Made by a program: the position numbers and the translations under genes
From: Streptomyces fulvorobeus
GTDB lineage: Bacteria; Actinomycetota; Actinomycetes; Streptomycetales; Streptomycetaceae
Direction of reading: 5' to 3'
Assembly: GCF_013167895.1 (NCBI RefSeq)
Contig: NZ_BLWC01000001.1
Coordinates: 5,704,001 to 5,768,000, forward strand
Length of the DNA stretch: 64,000 nt
Notes under the pieces: generated by a model
What the model saw: only the letters and a program-made list of their open reading frames with translations
Told to the model about the DNA's origin: nothing
Database searches by the model: none
In this document: positions 8,976-17,348 of the stretch, piece by piece
Position numbering within the stretch: the stretch's first letter is position 1
Layout of the letters: each line of letters opens with the position of its first letter

Positions 8976-9709
8976 CACATCCGGGATCTCAGCACGTCGA
9001 CCTCACAGCCCGGCGCGAACGGGTCGAAGCCGTGCTCGGACAGCCAGCGAACTGCCAGCAGGCTTCGCAACGACCACCACGCGTGGATCACGTCGAGGTC
9101 AACGTCTGTGCCGTACCCGGCAAGGACGTCGTCGAGGTGCTCCTCGTGCCCGAGTGTGAAGGTGGCGAGGTCGTACAGGGCATCACCCTGGCCCGCCTCG
9201 GACCAGTCGATGATGCCGGTGACCTCGTCACCGTCGATGAAGACGTGCGCGATCTGCAGGTCGCCGTGTGTGAACGCCGGAGTCCACGGCCGGAGCGCGG
9301 CCTCGGCGACCCGACGGTTACGGGTGACCAGGTCGGCGGGCAGAAGGCCGTTCGTCACGAGCAGCTCGCACTCGTCGTCGAGTTCCGCCGCCAGCGCGAC
9401 GATGCTCCGGCCGGCGCGGCCGGGGCGGGGCGGCAGCGGCGCGTTGTGCAGCTTCCGGATGGCGGCGCCCGCCGCGGCCCACGCCGCCGACGGCTCACCG
9501 AGGCGCCCAAGCGTCGTCCCCGGGAGCGCGGCGATCGCGAGCACGGGCGGCATGCGCCACAGGACCTCCGGGGTGGGGACCGGCGCCAGGGACATCGCCT
9601 CGACCTCGACGTCGATACGCTCCTGATCGGCGTCCACCTTCAGGAACACGTCGCCGCCGCGCAGGGTCGCACGTTCGGAATGGGCGACGACGACTTCGAC
9701 CTTGTCCAT
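8975..9709 (-). CDS. Aminoglycoside phosphotransferase (APH) family protein
   Basis: A 244-residue small-molecule kinase of the APH/choline-kinase fold. The catalytic loop THGDLQIAHVFIDG and metal site GIIDWSEAGQGD are intact, and a glycine/lysine strand GGDVFLKVDAD lies near the N-terminus. ATG 9709 is chosen; the upstream arginine-rich extension is unlikely to be translated. Such genes are common in Streptomyces and may phosphorylate an antibiotic or a housekeeping substrate. It is not co-directional with the cluster and I do not assign it to the pathway. Confidence 0.72.
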   Translation of the reverse strand: MDKVEVVVAHSERATLRGGDVFLKVDADQERIDVEVEAMSLAPVPTPEVLWRMPPVLAIAALPGTTLGRLGEPSAAWAAAGAAIRKLHNAPLPPRPGRAGRSIVALAAELDDECELLVTNGLLPADLVTRNRRVAEAALRPWTPAFTHGDLQIAHVFIDGDEVTGIIDWSEAGQGDALYDLATFTLGHEEHLDDVLAGYGTDVDLDVIHAWWSLRSLLAVRWLSEHGFDPFAPGCEVDVLRSRM

Positions 9710-10221
9710 GGGCGGCCAGTATCCCCGAGGTGATCGCCGACGTCGCCGGATTTGTCGCATGCCCTTACGCAGTTGACCGCATCCCGCTACCCGCCGGCCG
9801 TTTAAGAGTCCTTGGCCCGCTCGGCGTCGCGGCGCAGCAAAGAGCCAGGAGAGCGGGGCGGCGGGCAGCGAACTGTTGCACAGGAGTGGGTGGTTTCCCA
9901 GTGCTGGCCCCAGCTATGGACCGACATATCCGGGCTATCGGATCAACGGCCTGCCTAGCCGCACGACGTAAGGATGCCATGCCTTCATGCTACTGATGTG
10001 GGTGACGCGATCCTCGTGAAGCGATCCGGTTGGTAGAGGCTCTGCCGGGTTCATTTCGGCCGCAGAGGCTGATTGTGTACGTACGGGCCTTTGTGGCCGA
10101 GCAATTGACACCTCGATCCTGCATGATGGTCCGCCAGCTGGCTGAGGCGCCTTTCCTTGAATCCGGCGGCGTCCTGCTGGTGGGCAGATTCGTGGTCTGG
10201 CCTTCGATGCCGGGGCTCGGG
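9710..10221. other. Intergenic, no gene recognised
   Basis: A 512-bp stretch with lower GC and mixed codon bias. No reading frame with recognisable protein features was found on either strand. It separates the flank from the first cluster gene. Confidence 0.4.
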
Positions 10222-11031
10222 TCAGGCAAGCCGTCTGCCGAGGCTGAAGAAGTCCACGTACAGGTCCAGCTGCTGGGCCAACATCGCGGCACCATAGTGG
10301 ACCCTGAGGCCGCGCGTCTCGGCAGTTCGCAAGAGCGCGGTGCGGCGGGGCTTCATCACGATGTCGACCACCACCGTGCTGTCGGGCAGGAGGGCCGGCT
10401 CGAAGGGCAGGGGATCCTCGGGGCGCATGCCCAGCGGGGTCGCGTTCACCGCGAGATCGGCCGCCACGGGGCCCGCGGCGCTGTGGAGGCGCCCGGGGAA
10501 GTGCGGTGACAGCCGTTCGACAAGGGTGTGTACCCGGTGCTCGTCCCGGTCGGTGACGGTGACTTCGGCACCGGCCGACAACAGGGAGACGGCGATGGCA
10601 CTGCCCGCCCCTCCCGCGCCCAGGAGCCAGACGTGCCGGCCCTCCGGTTCGTGCCCTGCGGAGCGCAATCCGCGGACGAAGCCCTCGCCGTCGAAGTTGT
10701 CGGCCAGCCATCGGCCGTCCGGGGTCCGGCGCATGGCGTTCGTGCCATCGCTGAGCGCCGCCGCGGCACTCACCTCGTCGGCCAGGTCCAGGGCGGCCCT
10801 CTTGTGCGGCACGGTGACGAGCAGTCCGTCGACGTTCCCGCTGCTCTGCAGCCCCCGGACCACGGAGGCGAGTCCCGCCGGTGTCGCGTGCACCGGCACC
10901 AGCACCGCATCGATGCCGAGCCGGGCGAACAGCGGATTCATCATCGTGGGGGCCTGCACCTGCTCGACCGGGTCTCCGATCACGGCGAACAGCCGGGTAC
11001 GGCCAGTGATGCGCTGGTGTTCCGTCGTCAC
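10222..11031 (-). CDS. Shikimate/aminoquinate dehydrogenase homologue (RifI type)
   Basis: A 269-residue AroE-superfamily protein that reduces a dehydroshikimate- or quinate-like ketone with NAD(P)H. The N-terminal substrate domain has RLFAVIGDPVEQVQAPTMMN and VTVPHK (catalytic Lys); the Rossmann motif is LLGAGGAGSAI; NATPLGM and the final QQLDLYVDFFSLG follow. In AHBA clusters a similar gene (rifI) accompanies aminoDHQ synthase and dehydratase, where its product can divert aminoDHQ to aminoquinate and is not essential for AHBA. The two-codon-type ending DFFSLG and its position next to aminoDHQ synthase favour that reading over primary shikimate metabolism. Divergent from the next gene. Confidence 0.8.
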   Translation of the reverse strand: MTTEHQRITGRTRLFAVIGDPVEQVQAPTMMNPLFARLGIDAVLVPVHATPAGLASVVRGLQSSGNVDGLLVTVPHKRAALDLADEVSAAAALSDGTNAMRRTPDGRWLADNFDGEGFVRGLRSAGHEPEGRHVWLLGAGGAGSAIAVSLLSAGAEVTVTDRDEHRVHTLVERLSPHFPGRLHSAAGPVAADLAVNATPLGMRPEDPLPFEPALLPDSTVVVDIVMKPRRTALLRTAETRGLRVHYGAAMLAQQLDLYVDFFSLGRRLA

Positions 11032-11193
11032 GCCGAACCCTCCGACATCTTCAGGTCAGATCGCGTGTGCCCCGAGCTTCGGGAACCATAGCCATGAGCG
11101 GCCAAGGGAGCAACGGGCCCCGTGTGCCACGGGTATGGTGATCGGCAGAGGCGAGTCCGACCAGTCGGGGGAACCAGGGAGAGGCGAGACAGG

Positions 11194-11946
11194 TTGAGTT
11201 TCTCTGACGGATCCCGGCGCGGTGCCGGGCCGGGGCGGCGATTCCATGACACCCGGATGCTGGACGTGCGGGTCTCCGAGGTGCGCGACGTCGTCCCGGG
11301 CATACGGGAGCTGACCCTCACGGGCCCGACGCTCGCGGTCCTGCACAGCAAACCGGGCGCCCATCTGCCGCTTGAGGTGCCGGACGTGGACGGCGTGCCC
11401 CTGCTTCGGACGTACTCCGTGTGGGCGCACAACCCGTCGCGCGCCACGCTGACGCTGCGGATCTCACTGCACCGGCCGGGCGGGCCCGGCAGCCGGTGGG
11501 CAAGTTCCGCGGTGACAGGGGACCGGACCCGAGTAGGGATGCCGCGCAACCGGATCACGCTGGATCCCAGGGCCCGCCACCACGTCTTCATCGGCGAGGA
11601 GACCGGAGCCGTCCCGCTGCTGACCATGCTGGCCGCGCTGCCCGCCGGCGCGGCGGCCCGCGGGGTACTGGAGACGGCCGGACCCGATGGCGAGTTCCCG
11701 GCCCCGTACGGTCCGCGCGGTCTTCCCTGGGTACACCGGGGCCGCGCCTCCGCCGTGGGGTCGCGGGTGCTGCTGGAGGCCGTACGGCGGCTGGAGTTGC
11801 CACCCGGGCCGGGAGTCGCCTACGTCGCTGGTGAGGCGACGACCTGCCGGGCCGTGGTGCGTCATCTGTGCGGCGTACGGGCCTGGCCCCGCTACGCGGT
11901 ACGGACCCAGGTGCACTGGGCGGCCGGCCGCACCGGCATCATCTGA
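11194..11946 (+). CDS. Siderophore-interacting-protein-like FAD/NAD(P)H reductase
   Basis: A 250-residue protein of the SIP/ViuB subgroup of ferredoxin-NADP reductase folds, which carry FAD and use NAD(P)H to reduce ferric siderophores or other small molecules. Seen: the FAD-binding RTYSVWAHNP (the usual R-x-Y-T/S), then HHVFIGEETGAVPLLTMLAA, and GVAYVAGEATTCRAVVRHL near the end. TTG 11194 is chosen for its GGAGAGG ribosome site; ATG 11257 is an alternative that would cut the conserved RFHDTR lead-in. It heads the aminoDHQ-synthase transcription unit. Its job in the pathway is unknown; supplying electrons to a quinone or oxygenase is possible. Confidence 0.68.
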   Translation: MSFSDGSRRGAGPGRRFHDTRMLDVRVSEVRDVVPGIRELTLTGPTLAVLHSKPGAHLPLEVPDVDGVPLLRTYSVWAHNPSRATLTLRISLHRPGGPGSRWASSAVTGDRTRVGMPRNRITLDPRARHHVFIGEETGAVPLLTMLAALPAGAAARGVLETAGPDGEFPAPYGPRGLPWVHRGRASAVGSRVLLEAVRRLELPPGPGVAYVAGEATTCRAVVRHLCGVRAWPRYAVRTQVHWAAGRTGII

Positions 11947-12028
11947 CGCCCGTGGCGGGGCGACGTTCTCGGCCAGGCCGCGCAAGGCCCTCTCGCGTGG
12001 GATCGGCGGGAAGCGTTATAAACAACGC

Positions 12029-13075
12029 ATGACGCGTACACGGCAGTCAGGGGCGGTGTGGCGCATCCCCGTCGCGCTGGGAGCTCGCTCCTACTCCGTC
12101 CACATCGGCCCGGGTGTCAGCGGCCTGCTCGCCGGACTGGTCCGGGACCTCGGCGCGCGGCGGGCCGCCGTGGTCTCCGCCCGGCCGCCGGACGAGACAC
12201 CGGACCCGGGGGTTCTGGCGCTCCGGGTGCCGTTGGCGGACGGAGAGGACAACAAGACGTTCGCCGCCGTGGAACGGCTGTGCGGCGCGTTCGCCGACTT
12301 CGGGCTCACCCGCGGTGACGTGGTCGTCTCCTGTGGCGGCGGCACCACCACCGACGTCGTCGGTCTCGCGGCCGCGCTCTACCACCGAGGCGTACCCGTG
12401 ATCCATCTGCCCACCACTCTGCTCGCCCAAGTCGACGCGAGCGTCGGAGGCAAGACCGCGGTGAACCTGCCGCAGGGCAAGAACCTCGTCGGTGCCTACT
12501 GGCAGCCCGCAGCGGTACTCTGCGACACCGACTACCTGCGGACCCTGCCCGAGCGCGAGTGGCGCAACGGCTACGGTGAGATCGCCCGCTCCCACTTCAT
12601 CGGGGCCGGAGACCTGCGCGGGCTGCCGGTCGCCGAGCAGATCGCCGCCGGCGTACGGCTCAAGTCCTCGGTAGTGGCCGCCGACGAACACGACGAGGGC
12701 CTGCGACACATCCTGAACTACGGCCACACGCTGGGCCACGCGCTGGAGCGGGCCACGCACTACGGGCTGCGGCACGGCGAGTGCGTGGCGATCGGCACCG
12801 TCTTCGCGGGGCGGCTCTCCGGTGCCCTCGGGCGAATCGGCGCCGACCGGGTCGCGGAGCACGAAGAGGTCGTGCGTGCCTACGGGTTGCCCTGCGCGCT
12901 GCCCGCGGAGGTGGACGCCGCCGACCTGCTCCCGCTCCTGCGGCTCGATAAGAAGGCGACGCGGGGACTGAGCTTCGTCCTCGACGGGAAGGACGGTGTG
13001 GAGCTGGTGCAGGACGTCCCGGAGGCCGAGGTCCGCCGCACCCTCGCCGGCATGCCCCGAGAAGGGCGGCACTGA
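12029..13075 (+). CDS. 3-amino-DHQ synthase (RifG type)
   Basis: A 348-residue member of the dehydroquinate-synthase family that cyclises 3,4-dideoxy-4-amino-DAHP to 5-deoxy-5-amino-3-dehydroquinate, a step of the aminoshikimate route to AHBA. NAD/zinc motifs: CGGGTTTDVVGLAAALYHRG, LPTTLLAQVDASVGGKTAVN, GKNLVGAYWQP, and metal ligands in HILNYGHTLGHALE and LRHGE. The segment NGYGEIARSHFIGAGDL differs from primary AroB (usually GxxEVVKYG) and matches the AHBA-specific branch. ATG 12029; the upstream in-frame extension runs back through the SIP gene and is not used. Followed by the aldo-keto reductase after 47 nt. Confidence 0.88.
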   Translation: MTRTRQSGAVWRIPVALGARSYSVHIGPGVSGLLAGLVRDLGARRAAVVSARPPDETPDPGVLALRVPLADGEDNKTFAAVERLCGAFADFGLTRGDVVVSCGGGTTTDVVGLAAALYHRGVPVIHLPTTLLAQVDASVGGKTAVNLPQGKNLVGAYWQPAAVLCDTDYLRTLPEREWRNGYGEIARSHFIGAGDLRGLPVAEQIAAGVRLKSSVVAADEHDEGLRHILNYGHTLGHALERATHYGLRHGECVAIGTVFAGRLSGALGRIGADRVAEHEEVVRAYGLPCALPAEVDAADLLPLLRLDKKATRGLSFVLDGKDGVELVQDVPEAEVRRTLAGMPREGRH

Positions 13076-13122
13076 CGCCGTCAGGCGTGAACGACAGTCG
13101 GACGATCGGAGGGCGGACCAGT

Positions 13123-14172
13123 ATGGAACGGCGCATCCTCGGCGGGACCGGGATATCGGTCAGTGAACTGGCGCTGGGCTCCATGATGTTCGGGTCGTGG
13201 GGCAACCCGGACCGACAGGAGGCACGGAAGGTCATCGGAATGGCCCTGGACGCCGGAGTCAACCTGGTCGACACGGCCGACATCTACGGCGAGGGCGGCA
13301 CCGAGGAGATCGTCGGCGAGGCGCTGAGAGGCCGTCGCGACGACGTGGTCCTGGCCACCAAGTTCCACGGGCCGATGGGGCCGGACCCCAACCACCGCGG
13401 AAACTCCCGGCGATGGATCATGCGGGCCGTGGAGAACAGCCTGCGGCGGCTCGGCACCGAACACATCGACCTCTACCAGGTGCACGGGGTCGACCCCGAC
13501 ACCGACATCGACGAGATGCTCTCCGCCCTGTCGGACCTGGTGAGGGCGGGGAAGGTACGGGCGATCGGCACGTCGAATTTCCCGGCCGACCAGCTGGTCG
13601 AAGCACGCTGGACCGCCGAGCGCCGGGGCCATGTCCACCTCCGCTCCGAGCAGCCCGCGTACTCCATCCTCAGCCGGAGCGTGGAGATGCACGTGCTGCC
13701 GACCGCGCAGCGGCACGGCATGGGCGTCCTGGTCTGGGGACCGCTGAGCGCCGGCTGGCTCTCGGACGCCGACGCCACACCCGGAAAGGGCCGTGCGGTG
13801 CTCGAACCGCGGCGGTTCGATCCCGGCGTGCCCGCGAACGCCGCCAAGGCCCGGGTGGTGGCCCGGCTCCGCGAGCTCGCCGCCGAAGCCGGGATGCCGC
13901 TGACCCACCTGGCCCTGGCCTTCGTCCAGGCCCACCCGGCCGTCACCTCGGTGATCATCGGACCGCGGACCGCGGACCAGCTCTCCGACCTGCTGGCCGG
14001 CGCCGGGAAGGTGCTGGACGACGAGGTCCTCGACCAGATCGACGAGATCGTGCCGCCCGGCAGCGACCTCAACCCGGCCGACAACCACTCCGTCCGGGGG
14101 CTGCTGGCCGACACCGCACGGCGCCGCCGTCCCACCCCCCGGCGGAGCGCACGGCAAGAAGCCCGGCACTGA
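13123..14172 (+). CDS. Aldo/keto reductase
   Basis: A 349-residue NADPH-dependent TIM-barrel reductase. The catalytic tetrad is visible: DTADIYG (Asp, Tyr), LATKFHGPMG (Lys) and YQVHGVD (His). The cofactor end has SVIIGPRTADQL. The N-terminus RILGGTGISVSELALGSMM is typical. ATG 13123 follows a GGAGGG site. Last gene before a convergent hairpin. A sugar- or quinone-derived carbonyl of the pathway is a possible substrate, but nothing in the sequence decides it. Confidence 0.82.
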   Translation: MERRILGGTGISVSELALGSMMFGSWGNPDRQEARKVIGMALDAGVNLVDTADIYGEGGTEEIVGEALRGRRDDVVLATKFHGPMGPDPNHRGNSRRWIMRAVENSLRRLGTEHIDLYQVHGVDPDTDIDEMLSALSDLVRAGKVRAIGTSNFPADQLVEARWTAERRGHVHLRSEQPAYSILSRSVEMHVLPTAQRHGMGVLVWGPLSAGWLSDADATPGKGRAVLEPRRFDPGVPANAAKARVVARLRELAAEAGMPLTHLALAFVQAHPAVTSVIIGPRTADQLSDLLAGAGKVLDDEVLDQIDEIVPPGSDLNPADNHSVRGLLADTARRRRPTPRRSARQEARH

Positions 14173-14200
14173 CCCCCTCGGCCGTTCGGGCCGGAGGGGC
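14173..14200. terminator. Hairpin between convergent genes
   Basis: CCCCTCGGCC (14174-14183) can pair with GGCCGGAGGGG (14189-14199) with one bulged G. It lies between the stop of the aldo/keto reductase and the end of the minus-strand operon, so it can serve as a terminator. Confidence 0.5.
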
Positions 14201-14228
14201 CGCGCCGGGCTCCCGTGTCCGCGGGGGC

Positions 14229-15257
14229 TCAGGTACGGACGGTCTCCAGGATGCGCAGATCGCCGCCGACCGGGATGCTCCGCCGTACCCGCAGGCCCGC
14301 CCGCTCGGCCAGGGCCCGGTAGTCCGACTCCGGCCGGTCCTGGCCACCGACCAGCACCGTCAGCAGCAGCCCCCGGAACAGCGCCTCCTGGTCGGATTCC
14401 TCGTCCACCACGCTCTCGATGATCAACAGCGGCACGCCGGGGCGCATGGCCTCCCGGATCCGGCCCAGTATGCGCACGATGGTGTCGTCGTCCCAGTCGT
14501 GCAGCGCGCGCTTGATCGTGTACAGGTCCGCCCCGGCCGGTATCGCCTCGAAGAAGTCCCCGGCGACGGTCTCGTAGCGTCCGTCGACGCCCGCCTTGGC
14601 CAGGAGCTCCTCGGCCAGCGGCACGATCTCCTGGCGCTCCAGGATCGTGCCGCGGACCGTCGGGTGCGCGGTGAGGATCGCGGCCAGGAGGCTGCCGAGC
14701 CCACCGGCGACATCGACCACGTGCCCCGACGCCGAGAAGTCGTAGGCGCTCGCGATGTCGGCGCTCTCGGCCTCCGAGACCGTGCTCATCGCCGCGTTGA
14801 ACCGCTGCTTGGCGTCCGGGTCGTTCTTCGTCAGCTCCCAGAACGAGGTGCCGTTGGCCTTCTCGAAGGACGACTCGCCGGTGCGTACCGTGTGAAGCAG
14901 GTCGCCCCAGGCCGCCCAGTGCCAGTTGGCCGCCATGAAGCGGGCGTCGGCCGACTCCGGATTGCGCGGCTCGCTCAGCAGCACCGCCGACAGCGGCGTC
15001 TGGGCGTAGGTCCGTCCGTCCGGCAGCCGCCGGAACACCCCGAACGTGCTCAGGGCACGCAGCAGCCGGCCCAGGGTGGGAGCGTGTGCCCCGGTGCGCT
15101 CGGCGAGTTCGGTCACCGTCAGCTCGCTCTCGGCCAGCAGGTCGGGGACGCCCAGTTCGGCGGCGACATGAACGGCCCTCGCCCGCCACGCCCCTTGGAG
15201 CACTGCCATCATCTGCCGGTTGGCGCTCTGGTCCACGGTCTCGATGGGCTCGGTCAT
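14229..15257 (-). CDS. mmcR: O-methyltransferase, MmcR-like (mitosane O-methylation)
   Basis: A 342-residue SAM-dependent O-methyltransferase of the plant-type two-domain family: N-terminal helical dimerisation domain (LQGAWRARAVHVAAELGVPD) and C-terminal Rossmann domain with VVDVAGGLGSLL (SAM site), GDFFEAIPAGADLYTIKRAL and the catalytic-His motif LHDWDDD. It closely follows the pattern of MmcR, the mitomycin 7-O-methyltransferase (ANGTSFW, ARFMAANWHWAAW, LLVLVGG-like segments). ATG 15257. Last gene of the carbamoyltransferase operon. Likely role: O-methylation of a phenolic or hydroquinone oxygen on the AHBA-derived ring. Confidence 0.85.
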   Translation of the reverse strand: MTEPIETVDQSANRQMMAVLQGAWRARAVHVAAELGVPDLLAESELTVTELAERTGAHAPTLGRLLRALSTFGVFRRLPDGRTYAQTPLSAVLLSEPRNPESADARFMAANWHWAAWGDLLHTVRTGESSFEKANGTSFWELTKNDPDAKQRFNAAMSTVSEAESADIASAYDFSASGHVVDVAGGLGSLLAAILTAHPTVRGTILERQEIVPLAEELLAKAGVDGRYETVAGDFFEAIPAGADLYTIKRALHDWDDDTIVRILGRIREAMRPGVPLLIIESVVDEESDQEALFRGLLLTVLVGGQDRPESDYRALAERAGLRVRRSIPVGGDLRILETVRT

Positions 15258-15403
15258 GAGGTCTCCGCAATCGTCGTCGGGTGGGATCGGCTGAGCAGAG
15301 CGGGGCGGTGTGCGGCCCCCCGGGTCCTGTCTGGCGGCCCTGGGGCGTGCCCGGCGGATCATGGCAGGGGTCGCGACGCCTGGCACGATCCGCCGGGCAT
15401 GGC

Positions 15404-16816
15404 CTAGGCCGCCGGCGGGATGTTGTGGTTGAACCGGAACGTGTTGCCCGGGTCCCAGGTCTTCTTGAGGCTGAGGAGACGGTCGTACGCCTCGGCCGTG
15501 TACGCCTCGCGCACGTCCGCGGGATCGGTGTGGGCGATGCCCGCCATGAAGTTCAGCATCCGGGTGCCGGTCGACCACGGCGCGAGGGTCGCCAGAACCC
15601 GGTCGTGTCCTTCGTACACCAGCTCGTCCTCGCCGATGCCGAGGACTCCGGCCGAGTACACCTGGAACTGCGCGGGCCCGTGCGCGACCGCGTTGGGCAC
15701 CCGCGGCGGGCGGGACAGGGCACCGCCGAGATGGCGGACCTCCAGGCTCACCGCGCTCTTCGTGCCGGGTCCGACCAGTGCCAGGACCGCCTCGACCGTG
15801 CCCTCGTCCAACGTGGTGAGCTGGAAGTTGTTGATGTAGTAGGAGCCGGGCGTGGGCGGATCGTTGTGGATGCTGCCCACCCGCGTGTACGGGATGTCGG
15901 CGACCGTGTCGAGCAGGGTGGGGGCGACCTCCCGCAGTGGCCTGATCAGACGCTCGCCCTCCTCCGGGGCGCCGAGGTAGCACAGGCGCAGGTGCAGGGC
16001 GAAGCGGCCGCGCAGCTCATCGGGGACGCCGTCCACGTCCGGCCAGTCCAGCATGAAGAAGGAGGAACTCATCTCCTCCGGCACCCTGGCGGCCCATGTG
16101 CGGTACAGATGGAGCACGTCCCGCACCGACTCGGCCGGGAACCACAGGCCCCCGCCGTACAGGCGGGACACCTCCATCAGCTCGACCTCGATCGCGGTCA
16201 CCACACCGAAGTTGCCCTTGCCGCCACGCAGCGCCCAGAACAGGTCCGGGTTCTCCTCCTCGTCGGCGACGCGCAGTTCGCCGTCGGCGGTGACCACCTC
16301 GATGCGCCGGACGTGGTCGGCGGCATAGCCGTAGCGGCGGGAGAGGACACCGATGCCACCGCCCAAGGTGTAGGAGACGGCGCCGACGAAGGGGGCCGAG
16401 CCGTTCAACGGGGCGAGTCCGTACTCGGCGGCGAGCGGGATGACGTCCTGCCACAGCACGCCGGCCTCCAGCCGCGCGGTGCGCCGCTCCGGGTCCACGC
16501 GCACGCCGTCCATCGCGCGGGAGTCGAGGAAGATCGCGCGTTCGTCGGCGGGCAGGCAGGCGCCGTGCCCGGTGGCCTGGACGGCGACGCCCAGTCCGTG
16601 GTCGCGCGCGAAACGGACCGAGGCCACCACGTCGTCCGCGTTCGCGACGGCGACGACCAGCGCGGGCCGGTGTTCCACGGCACGGTCGAAGCCGTCCACG
16701 TGCTCGGCGTACTCGGGATCGCCTGGCAGGAGCACGGGGCCCCTGACATCCTCCGCGAGTCGCCGCACCGCCCCCGGGGGCAGTGCAGGTCCGTTCACCG
16801 GGTTCAACTTGCTCAC
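15404..16816 (-). CDS. Berberine-bridge-type FAD oxidase (MitR/McrA-like)
   Basis: A 470-residue PCMH-type flavoprotein. The FAD domain has VQATGHGACLPADE, where His is the usual covalent FAD attachment site, then VSYTLGGGIGVLSRRYG and the C-terminal BBE tail TWDPGNTFRFNHNIPPA. The second attachment Cys of bicovalent members is replaced (GYAADHV), so single covalent linkage is expected. In mitomycin producers the paralogues MitR (biosynthetic) and McrA (resistance, re-oxidising reduced mitomycin) belong to this family; only one copy is seen here. GTG 16816 has a GAGGAAGG site and overlaps the preceding gene by 4 nt. Confidence 0.85.
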   Translation of the reverse strand: MSKLNPVNGPALPPGAVRRLAEDVRGPVLLPGDPEYAEHVDGFDRAVEHRPALVVAVANADDVVASVRFARDHGLGVAVQATGHGACLPADERAIFLDSRAMDGVRVDPERRTARLEAGVLWQDVIPLAAEYGLAPLNGSAPFVGAVSYTLGGGIGVLSRRYGYAADHVRRIEVVTADGELRVADEEENPDLFWALRGGKGNFGVVTAIEVELMEVSRLYGGGLWFPAESVRDVLHLYRTWAARVPEEMSSSFFMLDWPDVDGVPDELRGRFALHLRLCYLGAPEEGERLIRPLREVAPTLLDTVADIPYTRVGSIHNDPPTPGSYYINNFQLTTLDEGTVEAVLALVGPGTKSAVSLEVRHLGGALSRPPRVPNAVAHGPAQFQVYSAGVLGIGEDELVYEGHDRVLATLAPWSTGTRMLNFMAGIAHTDPADVREAYTAEAYDRLLSLKKTWDPGNTFRFNHNIPPAA

Positions 16817-17346
16817 TGGCCTTCCTCTTCCTGGTCGTCTGGCGCTGTGAGAGCGCTGGGGGCACCCGTGCCGGGCACCGGCCCGGGACCCGCCATGCCG
16901 GCGGCGAGCGTACTTCCGTCCCCGGGGTCGATGAGCAGAAACGAGCCAGTGCGCCGGGAGTTCCGGTAGGCGTCCAGAGTGAGTGGTTCGGCCGTGCTCA
17001 GCACCATGCTGCCGATGTCGTCGACGGCGAGTCGGTCCGGTGCCGGTTCCTCGTCCAGCGGACCGGGGCCGAGCCGGGAGGGGACGTCCACCACCAGGGC
17101 GCGCACCGTCCTGGTGGTGTGCTTGAGCAGCACCGGGTCGCCCCGGCGCAGCGGCCGTTCGTGGAGACGGCAGACCGTGGCCTCGACCGTACGGGTCAGC
17201 GGCGGTGCCTGGCCCGCCGCCACGATGAGGTCGCCACGCGCCACGGTGACGCTGTCGGCGAGCAGCAGGGCGAACCGCAGCAACGTGGTGTCCGTGGGGA
17301 GTCGTGGTCCGTCCGCGAGCGGATTCGTGGGGGTCGTGATCGGCAC
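16813..17346 (-). CDS. CysN-like protein lacking the GTPase domain
   Basis: A 177-residue protein matching only the C-terminal beta-barrel domains of sulfate adenylyltransferase subunit 1 (CysN). Seen: LADSVTVARGDLIVAAG, VEATVCRLHERPLRRGD, LLKHTTRTVRALVVDV, DIGSMVLSTAEPL and NSRRTGSFLLIDPG. No P-loop or other G-domain motif exists in it or upstream, where cysD begins, so the large subunit's GTP hydrolysis cannot occur here. The GTG start at 17346 lies 2 nt after the cysD stop. It may stabilise CysD, act as a standalone adaptor, or depend on a full CysN elsewhere. Domain assignment is firm; function is inferred. Confidence 0.75.
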   Translation of the reverse strand: MPITTPTNPLADGPRLPTDTTLLRFALLLADSVTVARGDLIVAAGQAPPLTRTVEATVCRLHERPLRRGDPVLLKHTTRTVRALVVDVPSRLGPGPLDEEPAPDRLAVDDIGSMVLSTAEPLTLDAYRNSRRTGSFLLIDPGDGSTLAAGMAGPGPVPGTGAPSALTAPDDQEEEGQ

Positions 17347-17348
17347 TG

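Noticed and set aside
8975..9709. Cluster resistance gene (aminoglycoside phosphotransferase)
   Set aside because: It is separated from the cluster by 500 bp without genes and an IS remnant, and phosphorylation is not a known mitosane resistance route.
10222..13075. Primary shikimate pathway genes (aroE, aroB)
   Set aside because: The NGYGEIARSHFIGAGDL segment and the linkage to AHBA synthase and RifJ-type dehydratase mark the aminoshikimate branch instead.
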